Of a stretch of DNA of 11,787 nt, positions 6,336 through 11,787 are shown one piece after another; within the stretch, counting starts at the first letter, position 1, and each line of letters starts with the position of its first letter. The DNA lies in assembly GCA_963693635.1 (NCBI GenBank), contig CAVOBC010000129.1, forward strand, positions 1-11,787. Direction: 5' to 3'. Source of the stretch: CAVOBC01 sp963693635. GTDB lineage: Bacteria > Pseudomonadota > Gammaproteobacteria > Pseudomonadales > Azotimanducaceae. The translations under genes and the position numbers were made by a program. Under the pieces are notes generated by a model. It searched no databases. It saw only the letters and a list, made by a program, of their open reading frames with translations, and was not told where the DNA came from.

Positions 6336-8974
6336 TGCCGTTTGCCGCGGGATCGCCGCCTGGTCGCCTTCGTGCCGCTCGGGCTCTTGCTGCTGTTGTC
6401 ACCGCCGACGCTCTCGGTGGGGGCATTCTTTCCACTGGCGCTCTTGCCGCTGGCGCTCTTAGGGCTCGCGCTTTCGCCGCTGGCGTCCTTGCCACCGGGG
6501 TTCTTGCCCGCGGGGCTGCTCGTCTTCTCACCCCGTTTTTTTGGTTTGCCATCCGCGCCAGAGCGTTTCCGGGTTCTCTTGGAGCGCGGGACGGTGCCCG
6601 ACGCCGCAGCGTTTTCCTCGCCGCCACGCTGTTCTGTCCCCCCACCACCCGGTGGGGGCCCTTTGCCCTCTTCCGATCGCGCAGCCTGCGGTCGCCCTCG
6701 CCGACCTTTCTTGGCACTTCGCTTGTCGGAGCGCTTGCCATCGCCACGAGAGCCGACCTGCCGGCGGTTGAGTGGGGTGTGCGTCAAGAGTTCGAAGTCC
6801 ACTTTACGCTCATCAACGTTGACACCGGCGATCTGAACCGTGACGGCATCCCCGAGTCCAAAGCTGCGCCCGGTGCGTTCCCCCACCAGCAGTTGCTGGC
6901 CTGAGTTGAAGCGGAAGTAATCGCCAGTGAGCGTACTGACGTGAATCAGGCCCTCAACGAATGTGTCGCTTAGTTCAACAAAGAGCCCGAAGTGAGTAAC
7001 GCCTGTAATGATACCGGCGGCATCCTCACCGGTGCGCTCGCTGATGAAGTCGCACTTGAGGAACTCCAACACCTCGTATACGGCCGCGTCTGCGCGACGC
7101 TCGGCCATCGAACAGTGCGTGCCGAACGCCGCAACCTCGTCATCCTCGTAGGGATAGAACTTGCGCCGGGACAATTTGCCTGCCCGATGAACGTGGGCGT
7201 GCTGCCCGCGCCGATGGATGAGCGCTTTGATCAGACGATGGGTAAGCAGATCCGGGTACCGTCGAATCGGCGAGGTGAAGTGGGCATATTCCTTATAGTT
7301 GAGGCCAAAATGTCCCAAATTGTGCGGTTGGTACACCGCCTGGTTCATTGACCGGAGCACGGCAACCTGCAGCACGCGCCCGCCAGGCAGCTTGCGCAAC
7401 TGGTCGATGACCGCCTGCAAATCACCCGGGGACGGCACATTTTCGTCCCGAATCTGGATGCCATAGCTGCGCAGGAACTCGGCCAGTTGTCCGATCTTTT
7501 CGATCTTCGGCCGGTCATGAACCCGAAAGAGCCCGGCCCGACCTGACTGGCCGATGAGCCGGGCAGCGCAGACGTTCGCTGCGAGCATGCACTCTTCAAT
7601 CAGCCGATGTGCATCGTTGCGCACCAGCGGTTTGATAGCGGTTACGGAACCGGCATCGTTGAACTCGAATCCAAGTTCATTGCTGTCGAGGTCAAGGGCA
7701 CCCCGTTTGCGCCGTTGATCGACGAACACCGAATAGAGCGCTTGCAGTGCATCGATCTGCGGGACGATCGCCGCAGCATCCGCTCGCGCCTTGCTGTCGC
7801 CCGCCAGAATCTGGCCAACCTGGTCGTAGGTCAGCCGCGCGTGCGAGCGCATTACGGCTTCGTAAAACTCGTAACCGCTCACCCGGCCACGCGCTGACAC
7901 GGTCATCTCACACACGAGCGCCAACCGGTCCACATCCGGGTTCAGCGAACAGAGTCCGTTCGAGAGTTTCTCGGGCAACATCGGCACCACGTACTGCGGA
8001 AAATAGACCGACGTCGCGCGCTCCTGGCCGCACACATCGAGGGGTGAACCAGGCATGACATAACGGGACACATCTGCGATCGCAACAAAAAGCCGCCAGC
8101 CACCGCTTTTTTTGGGTTCGCAAAGAACCGCGTCGTCAAAGTCACGCGCGTCAGCACCGTCGATGGTGACGAGTGGCAAACCCCGAAGGTCCACGCGATT
8201 CTGCTTGTCGTCTTCGGCCACCTCAATCTCGATTTGATCGGCTTCACCGAGCGCTTCGTCCGAGAAATCGACGGGAATGTCATTGCTGCGCAGCGCGATC
8301 TCGATCTCGATGCCCGGCGTCAGATGATCACCCAGGACTTCCACAACCCGGCCCTTCGCCGGTGAGTGGTGGGATGGCGGCTCTATCACCTGCACGACGA
8401 CGACCTGATTGGTCAGGGCGCCGCCCATGTCCGGCGTTGGAATCAGGATGTCCTGGGTGAGTCGCTTGTTGAGCGGCTCGACGAACGCGACGTTCGACTC
8501 ACGAAACAGGCGGCCGACGATCTGCGTCGTCGAACGCTCGAGAACATCGATGATCTCCCCGGTCGCACGTCCGCGGCGGTCAACGCCGCGGACGCGCACC
8601 TGGGCGCGGTCGCCGTGGAAGACGAGGCGCATTTGCCGACGGGCCAGGAACACATCCTCGCCGCCGCTGTCGGGCAGCAGGAAACCAAAGCCGTCAGCAT
8701 GGGCCTCGATTTTTCCGGCGACGAGTTCCAGGCGGTCTGCGATTGCGAAGTAGCCGCGCCGATCCATCGCCAGTTGGCCGTCGCGCTCCATGGCGCGCAG
8801 ACGCCGCTGCAGACCAACCAGTTGCTCTGGTTCGACGACGCCAATGTTCTCCGCGATCCAGTCGAAGGAAGCGGGCTCACCGTGAGCTTCGAGTTGCGTG
8901 AGGATGAACTCGCGGCTTGGAATCGGATTCTCGTAGCGTTCCGATTCGCGCGAGCCATGCGGGTCTTTGATCAT
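6332..8974 (-). CDS. rnr: Ribonuclease R (3'-5' exoribonuclease) with long basic repeat tail
   Basis: Processive 3'-5' exoribonuclease that degrades structured RNA, acts in RNA quality control and helps rescue stalled ribosomes with tmRNA. The 880 residues exceed the 813 of the E. coli enzyme. Order: a winged-helix domain (about 15-80, NPIPSREFILTQLEAHGEPAS), cold-shock domains (about 85-250), the RNB catalytic domain (about 260-590), an S1 domain (about 650-732, GVTHFGLFVELSDTFVEGL), and a low-complexity tail from about 735. The metal-binding aspartates are D272, D278, D280 and D281 in TIDGADARDFDDAV, and the late catalytic arginine region HFTSPIRRYPDLLTHR (565-580) is intact. The tail is rich in Lys, Arg, Gly and Ser and includes a pentapeptide repeat. 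The start agrees with the E. coli N-terminus. Its ribosome binding site is weak. The gene diverges from tRNA-Leu and overlaps rlmB by 4 bp. Confidence 0.98.
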   Translation of the reverse strand: MIKDPHGSRESERYENPIPSREFILTQLEAHGEPASFDWIAENIGVVEPEQLVGLQRRLRAMERDGQLAMDRRGYFAIADRLELVAGKIEAHADGFGFLLPDSGGEDVFLARRQMRLVFHGDRAQVRVRGVDRRGRATGEIIDVLERSTTQIVGRLFRESNVAFVEPLNKRLTQDILIPTPDMGGALTNQVVVVQVIEPPSHHSPAKGRVVEVLGDHLTPGIEIEIALRSNDIPVDFSDEALGEADQIEIEVAEDDKQNRVDLRGLPLVTIDGADARDFDDAVLCEPKKSGGWRLFVAIADVSRYVMPGSPLDVCGQERATSVYFPQYVVPMLPEKLSNGLCSLNPDVDRLALVCEMTVSARGRVSGYEFYEAVMRSHARLTYDQVGQILAGDSKARADAAAIVPQIDALQALYSVFVDQRRKRGALDLDSNELGFEFNDAGSVTAIKPLVRNDAHRLIEECMLAANVCAARLIGQSGRAGLFRVHDRPKIEKIGQLAEFLRSYGIQIRDENVPSPGDLQAVIDQLRKLPGGRVLQVAVLRSMNQAVYQPHNLGHFGLNYKEYAHFTSPIRRYPDLLTHRLIKALIHRRGQHAHVHRAGKLSRRKFYPYEDDEVAAFGTHCSMAERRADAAVYEVLEFLKCDFISERTGEDAAGIITGVTHFGLFVELSDTFVEGLIHVSTLTGDYFRFNSGQQLLVGERTGRSFGLGDAVTVQIAGVNVDERKVDFELLTHTPLNRRQVGSRGDGKRSDKRSAKKGRRGRPQAARSEEGKGPPPGGGGTEQRGGEENAAASGTVPRSKRTRKRSGADGKPKKRGEKTSSPAGKNPGGKDASGESASPKSASGKSASGKNAPTESVGGDNSSKSPSGTKATRRRSRGKRQ
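6371..6517 (-). repeat. 15-bp tandem repeat encoding a pentapeptide repeat in the RNase R tail
   Basis: RNase R residues 820-868 read as about ten units of five residues with the pattern [SND]-x-[SG]-G-[KED]: SPAGK, NPGGK, DASGE, SASPK, SASGK, SASGK, NAPTE, SVGGD, a four-residue NSSK, and SPSGT. The underlying DNA has a 15-bp period, best preserved in the two adjacent SASGK units (6428-6457). Confidence 0.75.
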
Positions 8975-8988
8975 AGTGATCTCGTTGA

Positions 8989-9017
8989 TTGACGCCTTGT
9001 CGCGAGATTAGTAATCT
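8989..9017 (+). promoter_or_regulatory. Candidate promoter of tRNA-Leu with GC-rich discriminator
   Basis: TTGACG (8989-8994) and TAATCT (9012-9017) are 17 bp apart, followed directly by GCGCGTCC, a discriminator of the kind found in stringently controlled stable-RNA promoters. Transcription would begin about 5 nt before the mature tRNA. The -10 lies in a palindrome, AGATTAGTAATCT (9005-9017), so a TAATCT -10 is also available on the other strand for rnr. Confidence 0.5.
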
Positions 9018-9029
9018 GCGCGTCCTCAC

Positions 9030-9116
9030 GCCGAGGTGGTGAAATTGGTAGACACGCTAGCTTCAGGTGCTAGTGGGGGCAACCCCGTGGAGGTTCAAGT
9101 CCTCTCCTCGGCACCA
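9030..9116 (+). tRNA. tRNA-Leu (anticodon CAG)
   Basis: This 87-nt type II tRNA reads CUG. The acceptor stem GCCGAGG (9030-9036) pairs perfectly with CCTCGGC (9106-9112), followed by A and an encoded CCA (9114-9116). The anticodon stem CTAGC/GCTAG (9057-9061, 9069-9073) holds the loop TTCAGGT with anticodon CAG at 9064-9066. A long variable arm (GGGGGCAACCCC core, about 9075-9086), typical of leucine tRNAs, precedes the T stem-loop GGAGG-TTCAAGT-CCTCT (9089-9105). It is the only gene on the plus strand, divergent from rnr and convergent with purA. No U-tract terminator follows it. Confidence 0.97.
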
Positions 9117-9632
9117 CTTAACGGCTTTGTGAGCAAGCGAAGCGCGGCGAACAAAACGTGAAGTGTGCGCCAAAAACTCGCGATAGCGATAGCCCGCAAA
9201 AAAACCGCAAGTAAAGCGCGGCAACCCGCGACAAACCGCAAACGCCCAAAACCACCTTCTTCCGGGCAAGCGTAGCGATGCGCAGCCTCCCCCGTGCAAC
9301 TGATCCCAGATCAAACGCGACTTGCAGACACAGCACGCATCAACCGGCGGACAATCGCTTAACCCCGCGACCAAGCCGTTCCCGTCAGAATTTGTCTCCC
9401 GGGAAGCTCCGGCGCCAACTCAAAAACCATGTCACCAAACCACCAGAAGAAGGCGTGAAGCATGAGCGAAATCGAAGAGGCACCCGGTGATGGCGAAGGG
9501 ATTCGTCGAGGGATCGGTCGCCTGCCCGGATAAATGCGCATTGATTTCTCAGGGCTGCCGAATCCGCCCGCGACCTCAACGGCAAACTCTCGCTGCAGGA
9601 CCTCTTCAGTGGCGAGCTTCGATCGCGTGCAA
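9117..9632. other. 516-bp gap between tRNA-Leu and the purA 3' end
   Basis: No convincing gene. The first half is strikingly poor in T on the plus strand (rich in A, C and G) and contains three imperfect copies of a short repeat (9133-9286). On the minus strand a CGCGG-GTTG-CCGCG hairpin (9217-9230) lies upstream of a seven-T run (9198-9204), and a 4-bp CCGC/GCGG stem abuts that run. This could be a weak, distant terminator for purA. The second half has short plus-strand frames with ATG at 9429, 9462 and 9534, and a 38-codon open stretch ending at 9661. None can be assigned. No second tRNA 3' end or integrase is visible. Confidence 0.55.
9133..9286 (+). repeat. Three imperfect copies of a GCAAGCGAAGCGCGGC-like repeat
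   Basis: Copies are GCAAGCGAAGCGCGGCGAAC (9133-9152), GCAAGTAAAGCGCGGCAAC (9207-9225) and the more divergent GCAAGCGTAGCGATGCGCAGC (9266-9286). They sit 74 and 59 bp apart in the T-poor stretch after tRNA-Leu. A related sequence lies on the minus strand at about 11104-11131 upstream of purA. The similarity was found by eye and not scored. Confidence 0.4.
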
Positions 9633-10892
9633 TCAACCAGCGAAGGGATCTTCTCGAATGATCGTCTCTACTCGGTCTTTGCCGGTTGAAACAATCGCTA
9701 TCGGTACGCCGCACGCCTCTTCAAGATGATCTATGTACGCGCGGGCATTGGTTGGCAGGCCGTCCATCTCCTGCACGCCGCCGGTGTTGTCCTTCCATCC
9801 AGGCATCGTCTCGTAGATCGGCTGCGGGTTCTCAGCGTCCGGGTCGTCATAGGCGACGCATACCTTGACCTCATCCAGGCCATCGAGCACGTCCAGTTTG
9901 GTCAGGCAGATGCCGGACAGGCTGTTGATCTGTATCACGCGACTGAGCGCATAGGCGTCGAACCAGCCACATCGACGCGCCCGCCCGGTGGTGGAGCCGA
10001 ACTCCTGACCACGGTCTGCCATCACGCTGCCCACGGCGTCGAAGAGTTCAGTCGGAAACGGCCCGGACCCAACCCGTGTGGTATAGGCCTTGGTAATGCC
10101 CAGAATATAGTCGAGGTATCGCGGTCCGAAACCGCTGCCACTGCCGATGGCCCCTGCGGTCGTGTTTGACGACGTCACAAAGGGGTACGTACCCTGGTCA
10201 ATGTCCAGCAAGGCACCCTGCGCGCCTTCAAACAGGATGCTCTCGTCACCACGGTGCAACTCGCCCAGGCGCCCGACAACATCGCCGATCATTGGCCGCA
10301 GGCGATCGAGCACCGACAGCGAATGGTCCAGCGTCTCGCCGAGGTCGACGGCATCGGTATTGAAATATTTCGTGAGCACAAAGTTGTGATAGTCCATCAC
10401 TTCTTCGAGCTTCACCTTGAAGGTGTCAGCGTGCAGCAGGTCGCCTACTCGCAAACCGCGGCGCGCGACCTTGTCCTCATACGCCGGGCCGATACCGCGA
10501 CCTGTGGTACCGATGGCCTGGTTGCCGCGCACTCTCTCGCGCATGAGATCAAGTGACACGTGGTGAGGCAAGATGAGCTGGCACCCCTTGCTGACCATGA
10601 GGCGAGACACCACGTCGTGACCATCGGCCTCGAGCATCTCAACTTCTTCGAGCAATGCGGGAATGGAGAGCACAACGCCGTTGCCGATCAGGCATTCGAC
10701 GCCGCTGTGCAGAATGCCTGACGGGATGAGATGCAAAACCGTCTTCTTGCCGCTGACAACGAGCGTGTGGCCGGCATTATGGCCACCCTGGAAGCGCACG
10801 ACCGCGCGTGCACGATCCGTCAGCAAATCCACGACCTTGCCTTTGCCCTCGTCACCCCAGTGGGTGCCGATCACGACGACATTCTTACCCAT
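9633..10892 (-). CDS. purA: Adenylosuccinate synthetase
   Basis: Joins IMP and aspartate with GTP hydrolysis to make adenylosuccinate, the first committed step to AMP. The 419-residue protein has the N-terminal GTHWGDEGKGK loop (9-19) with catalytic D14, GGHNAGHT (36-43) with catalytic H42, GTTGRGIGPAYEDKVARRGLR (128-148), FEGAQGALLDIDQGTYPFVTSSN (221-243), the TTGRARRCGWFD segment (301-312), the guanine-recognition TKLD (331-334) and a C-terminal STGKDRVETI (402-411). The family usually has GTQWGDEGKGK, so H replaces Q at residue 11. It is slightly shorter than the 432 residues of E. coli PurA, mainly around 345-360. The ATG follows AGGA at about 9 nt. It lies downstream of hflC and DUF2065 as in other gammaproteobacteria, but across a 297-bp gap. 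Confidence 0.98.
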   Translation of the reverse strand: MGKNVVVIGTHWGDEGKGKVVDLLTDRARAVVRFQGGHNAGHTLVVSGKKTVLHLIPSGILHSGVECLIGNGVVLSIPALLEEVEMLEADGHDVVSRLMVSKGCQLILPHHVSLDLMRERVRGNQAIGTTGRGIGPAYEDKVARRGLRVGDLLHADTFKVKLEEVMDYHNFVLTKYFNTDAVDLGETLDHSLSVLDRLRPMIGDVVGRLGELHRGDESILFEGAQGALLDIDQGTYPFVTSSNTTAGAIGSGSGFGPRYLDYILGITKAYTTRVGSGPFPTELFDAVGSVMADRGQEFGSTTGRARRCGWFDAYALSRVIQINSLSGICLTKLDVLDGLDEVKVCVAYDDPDAENPQPIYETMPGWKDNTGGVQEMDGLPTNARAYIDHLEEACGVPIAIVSTGKDRVETIIREDPFAG

Positions 10893-11189
10893 GATCTAGT
10901 GTCCTGTCTGGCTAATTCGTCACAGTTCGCTGGCCTTTCTTGTCGCTGATCGGCTGCGCCTCGTCGTTGCTCGCCCTTGCCGATTCTCGACGCGCGGCGT
11001 CCTCGCCCCTTGTCAGCGCCAAAACATGCCGACCGCCCAGACGCAAAACCTCCGGGTCCACGTTCCGAAACGAGCGCGCAGGAACGACGTCACGACCCTG
11101 CCGCGCGCTTCACGTTCGCCTGCTTTGCTCTACACGGCGGTCGTGCCAGCCCTCACGTTTCCTCCACCAGGCTCCATCCAACCCAAACG
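10893..11189. other. 297-bp gap between DUF2065 gene and purA, where hisZ is expected
   Basis: No hisZ is present. The only coding-like trace is a minus-strand frame of 49 codons (GTG at 11059-11061, stop at 10912), open about 15 codons further upstream, rich in Arg, Ala and Glu, with no good ribosome binding site and no family I recognise. An inverted repeat CGTTCC/GGAACG (11061-11066, 11081-11086) and a relative of the repeat found beside tRNA-Leu (about 11104-11131) also lie here. I could not identify the purA promoter. Confidence 0.45.
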
Positions 11190-11387
11190 TCAACTGCGAA
11201 TAACGTACAACAACCCCGTTCCGACCAACATGCTGACAAGTCCGACGATGCGCATCGTACGGTCGTCAACCGTTGCCGCCATCGCCACGAGTTCCCGCCA
11301 CCGACGCGGATAAAGAAACGGAATGATGCCCTCGATCACCAGTATCAGGCAAAACGCGGCGCCAAGTTCCTGCCAAAGGCTGCCCAA
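11190..11387 (-). CDS. Small DUF2065 (YjeT-like) inner-membrane protein
   Basis: A 65-residue protein with two hydrophobic segments (about 6-25 and 47-62) joined by a basic loop (YPRRWRELVAMAATVDDRTMR). The pattern LVIEGIIPFLYPRRWRE near residues 16-32, and the length, match the DUF2065/YjeT family, which sits between hflC and purA in E. coli and Pseudomonas. Function is unknown. The association with the HflKC complex is by position only. The start is TTG (11385-11387); no ATG lies upstream, and GGAG occurs 6 nt before it. It begins 36 bp after the hflC stop and is probably in the hfl operon. Confidence 0.88.
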   Translation of the reverse strand: MGSLWQELGAAFCLILVIEGIIPFLYPRRWRELVAMAATVDDRTMRIVGLVSMLVGTGLLYVIRS

Positions 11388-11393
11388 CCGGCT

Positions 11394-11397
11394 CTCC
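11394..11397 (-). promoter_or_regulatory. Ribosome binding site deciding the DUF2065 TTG start
   Basis: GGAG on the minus strand, 6 nt before the TTG at 11385-11387. It supports the TTG start in the absence of any suitable ATG. Confidence 0.55.
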
Positions 11398-11423
11398 GCG
11401 ACTCGCTACAAGCCGGCGGGCTG

Positions 11424-11787
11424 CTACTCCGGTTTGCTCCTGTTCAGATATCGAAAGAAGTCGCTGTCCGGATCGATCAGCAGGACGTCACCCTTGTTTG
11501 AGAAGGTATTCACGTAGGCGTTCATGCGCCGATAAAACTGATAGAACTCCTGATCCTTGTTGTAGGCCGCCGCATAAATCCGCGCCGCCTCGGCATCGCC
11601 TGCGCCACGGATCTGTTCCGCTTGCTGGTACGCGCTCGCGCTGATGACCTCATGCTGCCTGTCCGCGTCTGCGCGGACACCGACCGCCAGTTCCTGGCCA
11701 CGGGCACGGTGGTCGCGCGCCTCGATTTCGCGCTCAGTGTTCATCCGGTTGTACACCGAGAGGTTCACCTCCGCGGGCAGGTCAATG
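11424..11787 (-). CDS. hflC: HflC, C-terminal 120 residues (cut by window edge)
   Basis: HflC is a membrane-anchored SPFH/prohibitin-family subunit that, with HflK, forms a cage around the FtsH protease and modulates its activity. The visible part begins IDLPAEVNLSVYNRMNTERE, the end of the SPFH domain. It continues through the long charged helix (EIEARDHRARGQELAVGVRA), the conserved IRGAGDAEAARIYAAAYNKD segment and the family ending FSNKGDVLLIDPDSDFFRYL, then stops after SKPE. The pattern DPDSDFFRYL matches E. coli HflC and separates it from HflK. The N-terminal membrane anchor and the start lie outside the window. Confidence 0.96.
   Translation of the reverse strand, partial: IDLPAEVNLSVYNRMNTEREIEARDHRARGQELAVGVRADADRQHEVISASAYQQAEQIRGAGDAEAARIYAAAYNKDQEFYQFYRRMNAYVNTFSNKGDVLLIDPDSDFFRYLNRSKPE

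Noticed and set aside
5841..6836. Plus-strand open frame of 331 codons
   Set aside because: It lies antisense to rlmB and rnr, both clearly real. Long antisense frames are common in GC-rich genes, and this one gives low-complexity Leu/Pro sequence from the RNase R repeat tail.
8366..8992. Plus-strand open frame of 208 codons upstream of tRNA-Leu
   Set aside because: Antisense to the start of rnr, whose N-terminus matches RNase R closely. No ribosome binding site or known domain.
9063..9374. Minus-strand 103-codon frame ending in RGEDLNLHGVAPTST
   Set aside because: Its end is the antisense of tRNA-Leu. This string is a well-known false protein annotation next to leucine tRNA genes. The rest has no recognisable family.
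9117..9632. Genomic island or prophage scar at tRNA-Leu
   Set aside because: tRNA-Leu genes are frequent integration sites, but no integrase, no repeated tRNA 3' end and no mobile gene are visible, and purA keeps its normal place.
1..11787. CRISPR array, insertion sequence, toxin-antitoxin or defence genes
   Set aside because: I looked for regular spaced repeats, transposase motifs and small paired genes and found none. All recognisable protein genes are housekeeping or conserved-neighbourhood genes.

Overview
The window is a GC-rich chromosomal segment from a gammaproteobacterium outside the Enterobacterales. On the minus strand it carries, in transcription order, hflC (cut by the window end), a DUF2065 gene, purA, rnr, rlmB, rpsF, rpsR, a DUF2232-type membrane protein gene, rplI, dnaB, alr and radA (cut by the window start). 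A tRNA-Leu gene sits on the plus strand between rnr and purA. From memory, this order closely follows the Pseudomonas block hflC / DUF2065 / hisZ / purA / tRNA-Leu / rnr / rlmB / rpsF / rpsR / membrane protein / rplI / dnaB / alr. The clear difference is that no hisZ lies between the DUF2065 gene and purA. Every protein gene is recognised from conserved motifs in its translation, and every one lies on the minus strand.

Layout from high to low coordinate, which is the direction of transcription. (1) 11787-11190: the C-terminal part of HflC, then a TTG-started DUF2065 membrane protein. (2) 11189-10893: a 297-bp gap where hisZ would be expected. (3) 10892-9633: purA. (4) 9632-9117: a 516-bp gap between convergent purA and tRNA-Leu, with no convincing gene, a T-depleted stretch and three imperfect copies of a short repeat. 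(5) 9116-9030: tRNA-Leu(CAG) on the plus strand, divergent from rnr across 55 bp that hold a good stable-RNA-type promoter. (6) 8974-5589: rnr and rlmB, coupled by an ATGA overlap. (7) 5588-3439: rpsF-rpsR-membrane protein-rplI, tightly packed behind a candidate promoter and a structured rpsF leader. (8) 3438-3195: a 244-bp gap with a weak terminator candidate. (9) 3194-1: dnaB-alr-radA, with the alr start overlapping the dnaB stop and radA beginning 2 bp after alr.

The genes serve core functions: ribosome assembly and modification (S6, S18, L9, RlmB), RNA turnover (RNase R), decoding of CUG (tRNA-Leu), replication and recombination (DnaB, RadA), AMP synthesis (PurA), D-alanine supply for the cell wall (Alr) and membrane protease control (HflC). 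I see no insertion sequence, phage gene, CRISPR array, toxin-antitoxin pair or defence gene, and nothing that looks like a new multi-gene system. The points worth a second look are modest: a pentapeptide tandem repeat in the RNase R tail, two mutually exclusive hairpins before rpsF, a short degenerate repeat family in the gaps flanking purA, the missing hisZ, a small insertion next to the RlmB knot motif, and an unusual share of TTG and GTG start codons.
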